7,536 nt of DNA from CAMBDR01 sp046597185 (lineage in GTDB: Bacteria; Pseudomonadota; Gammaproteobacteria; Burkholderiales; Burkholderiaceae_D), in contig JBKJLF010000254.1 in NCBI GenBank assembly GCA_046597185.1, forward strand, positions 1 through 7,536. Reading direction: 5' to 3'. The notes beneath the pieces are model-generated. The model did not search any database, was not told the origin of the DNA, and saw only the letters and a program-made list of their open reading frames with translations. Position numbers and translations under genes: made by a program. This document shows, piece after piece, positions 1-6,405 of the stretch. The first letter of the stretch is position 1; every line of letters begins with the position of its first letter.

Positions 1-2
1 AC

Positions 3-2078
3 CAACTTACCGCCGACACCGTAGAGCGCCTGCGTGACCGGGGCCAACCCCCGCTCATCACCAACCTGATCAAGCCCACCATCGATACCGTGCTGGGCAT
101 GGAAGCCAAAAGCCGCACCGATTGGCGGGTACGCCCGGAAGATGACAATATCACCAACGCCGACACCGCCGAAGCGCTTTCCCTCAAGCTGAAACACGCC
201 GAAACCGAATCCCGCGCCGACCGCGCCTGTTCCGACGCCTACGCCGCCCAACTCAAGGCGGGCTTGGGCTTCGTCGAAGTCTCGCGCGAATCCGATCCGC
301 TCAAATATGGCTATCGCGTCAAGGCCATCCACCGCCGTGAAATCTTTTGGGATTGGCGCGCCGAGCAATACGACCTGTCCGACGCCCGCTACCTGATCCG
401 GCGGCGCTGGCTGGATGTGGATAGCGCGATTGCCATGATGCCGCAATACGCCGCCCTGTTTCGCCACACCACGGGCGGCTGGGCCAGTTTTGACCCACTC
501 ATGGAACAAGCCACCGGATTAGTACAATCATGGGAAACCGAACGCGATACCCGGCTTGAAGCCCATGACTGGCGCGATTCTGAACAGCAACGCCTGTGCC
601 TGTACGAAATCTGGTATCGCAAATGGGTGCGCGCCTACGTTATGACCGATGCCAGCGGCAAAACCGTGGAAGTCGATTTCGATAACCCGGAACATAGCCA
701 CGCCATCGTCTCAGGCATGGCGCAAGTGCGCATGGCGACCTTCCAGAAAGTGCGGCTGGCCTGGTATTGCGGCCCGCACTTCCTATACGACCTGCCCAGC
801 CCGCACCGGCACGGCCATTTCCCCTACGTGCCGTTCTTTGGCTACCGCGAAGATTTAACCCAGGTGCCGTATGGCCTAGTGCGCTCGATGCTGTCGCCGC
901 AAGACGAAATCAACGCCCGCAAAAGCAAAATGCTGTGGGCTTTGAATTCCAAGCGCGTCATTGCCGATTCCGACGCCGTGCGCGATCACAACCAAGCCGC
1001 GCGTGAAGTCGGGCGACCGGATGCCTACATCATTCTGGAAGCTAACCGCAAGCCCAGCAGCCAATTTCGGGTGGAACCGGGGGGCGAGCTGGCAATGCAG
1101 CAGTTTCAGGTAATGCAAGACGCCAAGCAAGAAATAGCCGAATCTTCCGGCATCCACAAAGCCTTAATGGGCCAAAGCAGTTCGGCCAGTTCCGGCTTGG
1201 CGATTAATTCATTGGTGGAACAAGGGCTAAACACGCTGGGCGAAATTAACGATAACTTCCGCTTTGCGCGCCGCCTGGTGGGCGAAATGTTGTTTTCGAT
1301 GATTTTAGAGGACATCGGCAGCAAACCAATGCCCGTTACCATCGGCCAAGGGCAGGCGCAAAAGGTGGTGGTGCTGAATCTGCCCACGCTGGACGAACAA
1401 AGCGGCCAAATGATGCTGCAAAACGACATCGCCAAGGTCAACCCCAAGGTGGTGCTGGACGACATCCCAAGCACGCCCACCTTCCGCATGCAGCAACTGC
1501 AAATGCTGACCGAAATCACCAAATCCCTGCCACCGAATGCGCAAGCCCTGATTATTGACTTTGTGATTGAAGCCACCGACCTGGCAGGCAGCCAAAAGAT
1601 AGCCGACCGCTTGCGTAAGGGCTTGAACCTGCCCGACGATTCGCCCCAGGCGCAGCAAGCCCAGCAGCAGGCGCAACAGCAGCAACAAGCGCTACAACAA
1701 CAGCAAGCCGCGCTGGAAATGCAAGCGCAGCAAGCCAAAATTGATCAAATCAAAGCGACAACACAAAAAACACTGGCTGATGCGCAGGCACAAGCCCAAG
1801 CACAAACTCAAGCCCAAACTCAAGCCCAAGCCCACGCGGGTAGCGCGGATGCGGGTGCGCAGGCTGCGCATGCGATGCAAGAAGAAATTGCCCGTTTGCG
1901 CCAGCAATTGCAGCAAAAAGACATCGAAGCGGCCAACAAACAAGCCCAAATTCAGGCACAACACCAGTTTGAACTGTCGCGCCACGCCACCGAAATCCAA
2001 AAGGCGCGCATTGCGGCATCCACCGCCATTGAAGTGGCCGCCATCGCACATCCAATAATTGCGCACGACATCAAATAG
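3..2078 (+). CDS. P22-type phage portal protein, N-terminus cut by window edge
   Basis: The reading frame is open from base 3 with no stop, so the gene starts upstream; a GTG at 90 is internal. 691 residues are visible, close to the roughly 700-residue P22 portal family, so only some tens of residues should be missing. Seen: an N-terminal stretch (QPPLITNLIKPTIDTVLGM) like the family's segment that enters the clip and wing region; FWDWRAEQYDLSDARYLIRRR, a family-like block; PFFGYREDLTQVPYGLVRSM followed by a Q-D-E-I-N-x-R helix; and SGIHKALMG plus SSGLAINSLVEQG. The last ~140 residues are Gln/Ala-rich and look like coiled coil, in the place of the P22 C-terminal barrel. Known for the family: twelve subunits form the vertex channel for DNA packaging and ejection and bind terminase and head-completion proteins. 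The stop is TAG. Terminase genes would be expected upstream. The family call is by motif recognition, not a search. Confidence 0.9.
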   Translation, partial: QLTADTVERLRDRGQPPLITNLIKPTIDTVLGMEAKSRTDWRVRPEDDNITNADTAEALSLKLKHAETESRADRACSDAYAAQLKAGLGFVEVSRESDPLKYGYRVKAIHRREIFWDWRAEQYDLSDARYLIRRRWLDVDSAIAMMPQYAALFRHTTGGWASFDPLMEQATGLVQSWETERDTRLEAHDWRDSEQQRLCLYEIWYRKWVRAYVMTDASGKTVEVDFDNPEHSHAIVSGMAQVRMATFQKVRLAWYCGPHFLYDLPSPHRHGHFPYVPFFGYREDLTQVPYGLVRSMLSPQDEINARKSKMLWALNSKRVIADSDAVRDHNQAAREVGRPDAYIILEANRKPSSQFRVEPGGELAMQQFQVMQDAKQEIAESSGIHKALMGQSSSASSGLAINSLVEQGLNTLGEINDNFRFARRLVGEMLFSMILEDIGSKPMPVTIGQGQAQKVVVLNLPTLDEQSGQMMLQNDIAKVNPKVVLDDIPSTPTFRMQQLQMLTEITKSLPPNAQALIIDFVIEATDLAGSQKIADRLRKGLNLPDDSPQAQQAQQQAQQQQQALQQQQAALEMQAQQAKIDQIKATTQKTLADAQAQAQAQTQAQTQAQAHAGSADAGAQAAHAMQEEIARLRQQLQQKDIEAANKQAQIQAQHQFELSRHATEIQKARIAASTAIEVAAIAHPIIAHDIK
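1645..1834 (+). repeat. CAG/CAA tract and 12-nt tandem repeats inside portal gene
   Basis: From about 1645 to 1735 the portal gene is a run of CAG, CAA and GCG/GCC codons encoding Gln/Ala. At about 1791-1834 an imperfect 12-nt tandem repeat (CAAGCCCAAACT-like, about 3.5 copies) encodes alternating A-Q/T-Q pairs. Both are in frame and keep the reading frame open. Such tracts change length easily by slippage, so portal tail length may vary between relatives. On the minus strand the same tract gives a long Cys-rich frame, which is an artefact. Confidence 0.7.
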
Positions 2079-2144
2079 CTCGGCACCCTTGATACTGGCT
2101 TTTCGCACCTGATGCGATAAATCGGACAACACAAGGAAACCACC

Positions 2145-3206
2145 ATGGCAAGCTCGGATTTTGAAATCGACATGAACGACCCGGTAGCACTGATGGCGCT
2201 GTTTAACGCAGCAGAAAGCGGCGCAGACCATGCGCCGATGCTTGAAACAGAGGTAGCGGCAGGTAGCGCACCTTTCAGCGAGCCTACGCACGCCACACCC
2301 AACCCGCCACCTGTTGCAATGGGTACGGCAGGCGATGTGGCAAGGCAGGCAAGTCAGGCAACCCCGCCAACCCCGCAAGCCCAGTCAATTCCAGAACCCG
2401 CAGGCATCGCCACCAAAGACGGCCAGCACATCATCCCCTATTCGGTTTTGAAAGCTGACCGCGACCGCGCCAACCGTGCCGAGCAAGACGCACGGGATTT
2501 ACGCCAGCAATTGGCGGCACTGCAAGCCTTAAATCAATCTGGAACAGGCGTAAACAATGGTGTGCCCGCCGCACCCAGCCAGAGTGACCAGGCAAGCGCT
2601 GCCGACCAGGAAGAACTGGCACAACTGAAGGAAGACTTCCCGACCGTCTACAAAGAATTGATGGCGATGAAGCAGCAAGTGAACGCCCAGCAAGCGCAAT
2701 TCAAGCCCGTTGAAGAACGGGTTCGCCATGCCGAACAGGTGCAGCAGCAATCCATCGCCGACCAGATTCAAGAAGCGATTGATAGCACCCCCAAGCTGGC
2801 GCACATCAAAGCCACCAACCCGGACGCGTTTGAACTGGCACAACAGTTCGATAACACGCTCAAAGATAACCCCATGTGGTCAGGTAAGCCATTTGCGCAA
2901 CGCTTTGCCAAAGTGATCGAGTTGGTGGAACAAATGACGGGCACGATACAACTACCAAACGCGGGTGCCACATCGCCCGCAGGTAAAAGTGCCGCACAAA
3001 TCAAGCAAGAAGCCATGGCTATCGCCAGTGCCGCCGTTCGGGCCAACCAGAGCGCCGTGCCAACTTCTCTTTCCGAGTTTCCCGCCGGGCAAAACGCGGT
3101 TTCTGACGAGCAGGAGGCGTTGCAAAACATGACGCACGCCCAGCTTGCACAGAAATTCGCCAAAATGACGCCCGATGCGCTGGAGACCTATTTGCAGAAT
3201 CTCTAA
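2145..3206 (+). CDS. Scaffold-like head assembly protein
   Basis: 353 aa between portal and major capsid genes, the classical position of a phage scaffolding protein. Seen: an acidic N-terminus (residues 1-38), a Pro/Ala/Thr-rich low-complexity linker (about 40-90), a charged helical heptad-like segment (about 100-130, LKADRDRANRAEQDARDLRQ), a second linker (about 131-152), then a long helical region (about 153-265) rich in Gln, Glu and Lys and ending in DNPMWSGKPFAQRFAKVIEL. The C-terminal third is Ala/Gln-rich with further helix. No catalytic motif or membrane segment. Known for the role: scaffolds line the inside of the procapsid, guide capsid subunits into correct curvature and leave before or during DNA packaging. 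The start ATG has AAGGAAA at 2133-2139. The 66-base gap after the portal gene holds no other gene. Role is inferred from architecture and position; it could be an internal virion protein instead. Confidence 0.75.
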   Translation: MASSDFEIDMNDPVALMALFNAAESGADHAPMLETEVAAGSAPFSEPTHATPNPPPVAMGTAGDVARQASQATPPTPQAQSIPEPAGIATKDGQHIIPYSVLKADRDRANRAEQDARDLRQQLAALQALNQSGTGVNNGVPAAPSQSDQASAADQEELAQLKEDFPTVYKELMAMKQQVNAQQAQFKPVEERVRHAEQVQQQSIADQIQEAIDSTPKLAHIKATNPDAFELAQQFDNTLKDNPMWSGKPFAQRFAKVIELVEQMTGTIQLPNAGATSPAGKSAAQIKQEAMAIASAAVRANQSAVPTSLSEFPAGQNAVSDEQEALQNMTHAQLAQKFAKMTPDALETYLQNL

Positions 3207-3217
3207 GGATGTAATTT

Positions 3218-4492
3218 ATGGCAACCGTCATACCATTAGGCAGCCCGTTGGCACGTAAAGTGTATTCCGTCGGGCTGTTCACGCGGGTGCAATGCGCACC
3301 CGGTTTCATGAATTTGATTGCCGGGGAGATGCCGCAAAGCGGTGATTTCTCTTCCAAAACCAAGGGCCAAACTGGCCCCGGCTACCCTATCGTCAAGGCG
3401 GGTGACCTCTCCAAATCGGCGGGCGATGCCATTTCGATTGATTTGTTCAACTCGCTGCAAGGCAAGCCCACCATGGGTGACCGAAAAATTGAGGGGCGCA
3501 TGATGTCGCTCAGTTATTCGAGCATGGATGTCAAAATCAACCAGGTGCGTGGCGGGGCCGATTCCGGCGGGCGCATGACGCAAAAGCGCACCGTGCATAA
3601 TCTGCGCACCATCAGCATGGAAGCCTTGCAGGCGTGGATGCAGCGCTTTGAAGATCAAAACACGCTGGTGCATTTGGCCGGGGCGCGCGGTTCGCAATAT
3701 TCCACTGATTGGGTGATTCCCTTTGCCAGTGACGGCGAATTTGCCGATATCATGATCAACAAAGTGAATGCGCCCACCCGCAACCGCACTTTTTACGCCA
3801 ATGACGCCACCTCGCCGGGGGATATTGGCAGCAACGACGCGCTCACCTTGCAGGACATTGACCGCATCGTTTCCTCGCTACGCGAATCATCGGTGCCGCT
3901 TGCGCCGATCAAAATCAAGGGTGACGACGCCACCTGGAACGCGCCGATGTGGGCCATGTTCGTGACCGAACGGCAATGGTTGTACCTGAAGAGCCGCACC
4001 GGGCAAACGCAGTGGAACGAAGCCGTTAAATATGCGTTTGAGCGTAAAACCGCTGCGGGCGGCAGCAAGCATCCCTTGTTTGATACCTATGAAACCATTA
4101 TGTGGAACGGCATGTTGATCAAGCGGTTAAGTCGTTATGCGATTCACTTTAATCCGGGTGACAGCGTGGTGGTGGATTCGGGCGGTACGGACGGCGGCAC
4201 CTATACCGAAACCACGGTGGCGGCGTCTACCTCGATAGACCGCGCCATCATCCTGGGCGCGCAAGCCTTGGCCAAGGCGTATGGGGCATCCAAGGCGGAC
4301 TATTTCTATGACTGGTCAGAGAAAGAAGTTGACCATGGCAATAGCATCGAAACCGTGGTGGCCAGTATGGGCGGTTCGGCCAAGGTGCGCTTTCGGATTG
4401 ATAACGTCGATACTGATTATGGCGTAGCGGTGATCGATTCATTTGCGCCTGATCCGGCTTCGCCAGCGGGGCGCGCTTTGCTCAATTCTTAA
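3218..4492 (+). CDS. Major capsid protein, N4-gp56 / DUF4043 family
   Basis: 424 aa, the usual size for this family. Seen: start ATG preceded by AAGGAT overlapping the scaffold stop (only 11 bases between genes); SVGLFTRVQCAPGFMNLIAG near the N-terminus; the family-like segment PIVKAGDLSKSAGDAISIDL (residues about 57-76) and the following LFNSLQGKPTMGDRKIEGR; an Arg-rich helical block around residues 105-150 (RMTQKRTVHNLRTISMEAL, then W-M-Q-R-F-E-D-Q); WAMFVTERQWLYLKS near residue 250; a late HYAIHF-like strand and a C-terminal VRFRIDNVDTDYGVAVIDSF. Known for the family: it forms the icosahedral shell with an HK97-type fold, as in coliphage N4 gp56. Context fits: portal and scaffold upstream, small head proteins downstream. 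It lacks an obvious protease domain or Ig-like insert. Recognition is by pattern and order of genes. Confidence 0.9.
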   Translation: MATVIPLGSPLARKVYSVGLFTRVQCAPGFMNLIAGEMPQSGDFSSKTKGQTGPGYPIVKAGDLSKSAGDAISIDLFNSLQGKPTMGDRKIEGRMMSLSYSSMDVKINQVRGGADSGGRMTQKRTVHNLRTISMEALQAWMQRFEDQNTLVHLAGARGSQYSTDWVIPFASDGEFADIMINKVNAPTRNRTFYANDATSPGDIGSNDALTLQDIDRIVSSLRESSVPLAPIKIKGDDATWNAPMWAMFVTERQWLYLKSRTGQTQWNEAVKYAFERKTAAGGSKHPLFDTYETIMWNGMLIKRLSRYAIHFNPGDSVVVDSGGTDGGTYTETTVAASTSIDRAIILGAQALAKAYGASKADYFYDWSEKEVDHGNSIETVVASMGGSAKVRFRIDNVDTDYGVAVIDSFAPDPASPAGRALLNS

Positions 4493-4551
4493 ATTGGGTG
4501 TTTGGGTGGTTTTGTGTTGATGTTTTTTTTTGATGATGAAGGGGCAATACC
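4493..4551 (+). other. T/G-rich gap after capsid gene with weak hairpin and T9 run
   Basis: CTCAATT (4481-4487) can pair with AATTGGG (4492-4498) around the capsid stop codon, with one G-U pair and a 4-base loop. The gap that follows is almost only T and G and includes nine T at 4523-4531, then AAGGGG (4539-4544), the ribosome binding site of the next gene. The hairpin is weak and about 24 bases from the T run, so this is at most a leaky stop for part of the transcripts. A partial terminator here would explain higher capsid output than of downstream genes, but that is inference. Confidence 0.3.
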
Positions 4552-4959
4552 ATGGCAACAATTAATGCGGCAACGCTGTATGACGTGCAGTACAGCGGGG
4601 ACGATGGCGCAGTGCATGCGCATGGGCAAATGACGCTGGCAGCGGCGCAAGTGGGCGACAAGGTGCGCCTGGTGAAGCTGTTTGCGGGCACCAAGCTATT
4701 TGGGGCCAAGATGATTAATGCAGCCCTGGGCGCGGGCAGCACGGTTAGCCTGGGCTATGAATTGGTGGATGGCACGGCGGGCGGTGGGGCGGCGGCGTTG
4801 CTGGCGGCCACCAGCACGGTGACGGCGGGTAAAACGGAATCCGGCATGGCACCGCTGTTGGTGTTGACGGATTTTTATATCACGGCCACGGTGGGTGGCG
4901 GGCCAGTGACGGGGCAGTTGGATGCGGTTATTTTGTTTGAACACCGGGGGACGCTGTAA
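4552..4959 (+). CDS. Small virion protein after capsid gene, possible head decoration protein
   Basis: 135 aa. Start ATG with AAGGGG seven bases upstream. The sequence looks all-beta: short strands separated by Gly-rich turns, including VGDKVRLVKLFAGTKLFGAK (residues 35-54), GSTVSLGYELVDG (62-74), a Gly/Ala loop (75-84) and a final strand pair LLVLTDFYITATVG and GQLDAVILFEHRG. No signal peptide, membrane segment or catalytic motif. Proteins of about 120-140 aa with the pattern 'loss of order - strand - TKLFGAKM - strand' follow the capsid gene in many phages with this capsid family and are annotated as structural or hypothetical. Decoration (capsid-stabilising) protein is my inference from position, size and beta character. 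The next gene starts directly at its stop codon (TAAATG), so the two are probably cotranslated. Confidence 0.65.
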   Translation: MATINAATLYDVQYSGDDGAVHAHGQMTLAAAQVGDKVRLVKLFAGTKLFGAKMINAALGAGSTVSLGYELVDGTAGGGAAALLAATSTVTAGKTESGMAPLLVLTDFYITATVGGGPVTGQLDAVILFEHRGTL

Positions 4960-5373
4960 ATGGAAAATCAGGATCAAACAATTGCGGTGCGCTATGTCGG
5001 CAAAAAGCCGACTGCGCAGGATAACGTGGCGAAGTCTGGCAAGCTTTGGGAGGGCAATGGCGATGTGCAGTGGGTGACGCCCAAGCAGGCCAAGATTTTG
5101 ACGGTGTATGCGGATCAATGGGCGCTGGATGAAGCGCAGGATGGGGAGGCGGTGAACCGGGCGGGTGGCGTGGAAATTGTGGATGCTGCGGGCGGTACGG
5201 TGGTGATTGCGGAAAGCGATTTGACTGGCCCGGTGGAGAAGATGACGGTGGCCGAACTGGTGGCGTTTGCGCAGGTTACGTATGGTAAAACTTTGAATGG
5301 GAAGTTGGGCCGGAAGGTGTTGTTGGATGAGGTTGTGGGGCTGGTGGGTGCGGTGGTTGTTGTGGTGGGATAA
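4960..5373 (+). CDS. Small head-module protein with C-terminal helix-extension-helix-like segment
   Basis: 137 aa. The ATG follows the previous stop with no gap (TAAATG), with GGGGGA at about 4946-4951 as ribosome binding site. Seen: an N-terminal beta-like part (residues 6-52: IAVRYVGKKPTAQDNVAKSG then LW, and WVTPKQAKILTVYADQW), resembling the 'small protein reading x-x-G-x-W ... K-x-L-x-x-x-D-x-W' seen after phage capsid genes; an acidic middle (52-92); and MTVAELVAFAQVTYGKTLNG followed by KLGRKVLLDEVVGLVG (95-130), which resembles a HeH/LEM-type two-helix unit. It ends in a hydrophobic Val-rich tail (AVVVVVG), which is unusual and may not be a membrane segment as it is short. Likely a virion assembly or head-completion component; exact function unknown. 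It is the last GC-rich gene before the accessory cassette. Confidence 0.65.
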   Translation: MENQDQTIAVRYVGKKPTAQDNVAKSGKLWEGNGDVQWVTPKQAKILTVYADQWALDEAQDGEAVNRAGGVEIVDAAGGTVVIAESDLTGPVEKMTVAELVAFAQVTYGKTLNGKLGRKVLLDEVVGLVGAVVVVVG

Positions 5374-5466
5374 ATGCAATAACGGGCAGTGTTGTTGTAT
5401 TTAGCGGACATACAATGCAGTGGTACGCAAACTATGATGCTTATTCTGGCTCAGCACGCAGTCGTA

Positions 5467-5494
5467 ATGAAAAAGTATTGTAAAATTTTTTCAT
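5467..5494 (+). repeat. AT-rich inverted repeat, weak bidirectional terminator candidate
   Basis: ATGAAAAA and TTTTTCAT are exact inverted copies of 8 bases separated by 12 bases, and the right arm carries a T6 run. The stem has only one G-C pair, so it is thermodynamically weak. It lies between the last head gene and the accessory cassette, where a terminator or regulator site would be useful. Confidence 0.25.
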
Positions 5495-5498
5495 GGAA

Positions 5499-5530
5499 GT
5501 TGGTTTTTCTTGCGAATGTTGGTTTTTTCT
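5499..5530 (+). repeat. Imperfect direct repeat of 12-13 bases upstream of cassette
   Basis: GTTGGTTTTTCT at 5499-5510 recurs as GTTGGTTTTTTCT at 5518-5530, a spacing of 19 bases or about two helical turns. The pair sits 43 to 74 bases before the ATG at 5573, where a regulator could bind the same DNA face twice. It may also be chance in T-rich DNA. Confidence 0.3.
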
Positions 5531-5537
5531 ATCTATT

Positions 5538-5543
5538 AGAGGG
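5538..5543 (+). promoter_or_regulatory. Ribosome binding site not matched to the main start at 5573
   Basis: AGAGGG sits seven bases before ATG 5551 and three before ATG 5547, but 29 bases before ATG 5573, which is the start of the long frame. ATG 5551 opens a 13-codon frame ending TTT TGA at 5590-5592; ATG 5547 opens a 23-codon frame ending at 5618. Either frame overlaps the beginning of the 162-aa gene. This is either a leader peptide arrangement or a sign that the gene's true start was displaced by a frameshift. Confidence 0.45.
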
Positions 5544-5572
5544 CATATGAATGTTATCCCCCAATTCAAGCT

Positions 5573-6061
5573 ATGTCAACCGCCGCTTTTGATCCAAGGC
5601 TCATTGCAGCGGCTGTGACCGCAGCAGTTGCCTTGCTGGTATTCGTGCTAACCAAAGTATTTGAGCTTCGCGTTGCTTACCAAGATAGACAGCGTGCGAA
5701 TGCTGCGCAACTAATGGGAATTAAGAGCGAGCTTGAACTCAATTTGGAAATCGCGAAAAAGCTACTCTCGCCAGCCAGCGAGCCGAGGACGCTTGGCTTT
5801 CGGTTCGTTGATGATGTCTGGAAGTCAGCTGATCGCTCTGTGCTGTATATGGGAAAATCACTTGCGCCAGATATTCACGCCATATACGCCAAGATTATTC
5901 ATTTTTACCTGCTAGCTGAACGGCGAGCCGCAATCCGCGACCCAGCAAACAATTATTCCAGTGCAGAGGATGTAATCAAAATCGAGCGCAACGAAATGAT
6001 TAATCTTGCGAGATCATTAGAAGAGACAATCCCACTCGTAATCGATAAATTGCCAAAGTGA
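5573..6061 (+). CDS. Single-pass inner membrane protein of unknown function
   Basis: 162 aa, not recognised. Seen: a hydrophobic helix at residues 10-27 (LIAAAVTAAVALLVFVLT) with little charge before it and several Arg/Lys just after it, so by the positive-inside rule the bulk of the protein should face the cytoplasm. Residues about 36-66 form an amphipathic, Glu/Leu-rich helix (ELELNLEIAKKLL), followed by an all-helical part with VDDVWKSADRSVLYMGKSLA and IYAKIIHFYLLAERRAAIRD. Many unnamed bacterial and prophage proteins share this plan: N-terminal anchor, E-L-E-x-N helix, then a helical tail. There is no spanin-like, holin-like or enzymatic motif. ATG 5573 lacks a good ribosome binding site (the nearest, AGAGGG, fits ATG 5551), so the N-terminus is uncertain. 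It heads the accessory cassette; superinfection exclusion or defence are guesses from position only. Confidence 0.6.
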   Translation: MSTAAFDPRLIAAAVTAAVALLVFVLTKVFELRVAYQDRQRANAAQLMGIKSELELNLEIAKKLLSPASEPRTLGFRFVDDVWKSADRSVLYMGKSLAPDIHAIYAKIIHFYLLAERRAAIRDPANNYSSAEDVIKIERNEMINLARSLEETIPLVIDKLPK

Positions 6062-6092
6062 AAGAATTTATTCGCGTATATGTAATGGATTC

Positions 6093-6242
6093 TTGTTAGC
6101 TGATGGTCGGGGAAAGTTGATTGGCTTGATATTTAAGCTTGCTCTGTTCCTGGTTATTCCAGTTGTGATAGCTTGGCTTTTCTTTCCCCGGCCTTGCATT
6201 GAATCGTCTTGGGGAAGGTTTCTTGGAGCTAATTATGGCTAA
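6093..6242 (+). CDS. Probable 49-aa membrane peptide, TTG start
   Basis: A short frame too small for standard ORF calls. It encodes a strongly hydrophobic stretch (LIGLIFKLALFLVIPVVIAW, then LFF; residues about 9-31) preceded by Arg/Lys and followed by PRPCIESSWGRFLGANYG, a typical one-pass membrane peptide. No ATG is available in the open stretch (6042-6239); TTG 6093 is the most likely start, TTG 6117 the next. Neither has a strong ribosome binding site. The best support is its end: the stop TAA (6240-6242) overlaps the ATG of the next gene as ATGGCTAA, an 8-nt overlap typical of translational coupling. It could also be a decayed remnant. Function unknown. Confidence 0.4.
   Translation: MLADGRGKLIGLIFKLALFLVIPVVIAWLFFPRPCIESSWGRFLGANYG
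6224..6227 (+). promoter_or_regulatory. Ribosome binding site fixing the start of the 56-aa gene
   Basis: GGAG lies seven bases before ATG 6235 (GGAGCTAATTATG). This favours 6235 over the in-frame TTG at 6199, which has no such site. Confidence 0.55.
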
Positions 6243-6405
6243 GTATGTTGTTCACTATGAAATGAGAAAAGGTGGTTCTTCCTCCAGTGGGTCAAAAACA
6301 GTAGAGTGTGAAACAGAAATGACAGCAGTGCAAAGCGCCGAGGGCCAAGCCAAGGCGCAAAAGCCTGGTTATGACTTTATTCTAAAGAAAGTTGAAAAAA
6401 GATGA
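6235..6405 (+). CDS. Conserved-looking 56-aa small protein of unknown function
   Basis: 56 aa from ATG 6235, chosen over an upstream in-frame TTG (6199) because GGAG is correctly placed. Seen: two likely N-terminal strands around a Gly/Ser turn (KYVVHYEMRKGGSSSSGSKT, then VECE), a helix (TAVQSAEGQAKAQKPG) and a last strand (YDFILKKVEKR), giving a compact beta-beta-alpha-beta plan without Cys pairs or membrane segment. The K-G-G-S-S-S turn and the 'AExxAKxxxPGYDFxLKKV' ending look like a real, conserved family to me, but I cannot name it. It overlaps the preceding membrane peptide by 8 nt and the following gene by 4 nt (ATGA), so the three are probably made together. Cytoplasmic. The codon use and low GC (23 of 60 bases in line 6241-6300) differ from the head genes. 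Confidence 0.7.
   Translation: MAKYVVHYEMRKGGSSSSGSKTVECETEMTAVQSAEGQAKAQKPGYDFILKKVEKR

Larger units (their letters stand above)
5374..5572 (+). other. Non-coding junction between head genes and accessory cassette
   Basis: 199 bases, AT-rich toward the right end. It holds an inverted repeat ATGAAAAA / TTTTTCAT (5467-5474 and 5487-5494, 12-base loop) and a direct repeat GTTGGTTTTTCT / GTTGGTTTTTTCT (5499-5510 and 5518-5530). A TACAAT box (5411-5416) has no convincing -35 partner, and TTGCGA (5510-5515) with TCTATT (5532-5537) is only a weak promoter match. A 38-codon frame (5434-5550) has no ribosome binding site. The stretch probably contains the cassette's promoter and the end of the head operon, but no single element is strong. 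Confidence 0.4.

Noticed and set aside
90..92. GTG as the start of the portal gene
   Set aside because: The frame is open to the window edge and the upstream residues (LTADTVERLRDRGQPPLITN) match the portal family, so GTG is internal.
1106..1738. Long minus-strand Cys/Ser-rich frame inside the portal gene
   Set aside because: It is the antisense of the CAG/CAA tract and a GC-rich gene, with no ribosome binding site or recognisable domain.
1692..2378. 228-codon minus-strand frame over the portal end
   Set aside because: It reads across two well-supported + strand genes and has biased, non-protein-like composition.
4696..5379. 227-codon minus-strand His/Arg-rich frame
   Set aside because: It is a shadow of the two small head genes, low in acidic residues and unlike any real protein.
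5434..5550. 38-codon frame with a hydrophobic C-terminal half (ATG 5434 or 5467)
   Set aside because: No ribosome binding site, no clear start, and it crosses the inverted and direct repeats. Its end touches ATG 5547, so coding is not excluded, but support is too thin.
5573..6061. Spanin or holin function for the 162-aa protein
   Set aside because: The charge distribution puts the main domain in the cytoplasm, there is no partner lipoprotein gene, and no endolysin is nearby.
6199..6234. TTG 6199 as the start of the 56-aa gene
   Set aside because: GGAG is placed for ATG 6235, and the upstream part falls inside the membrane-peptide frame.
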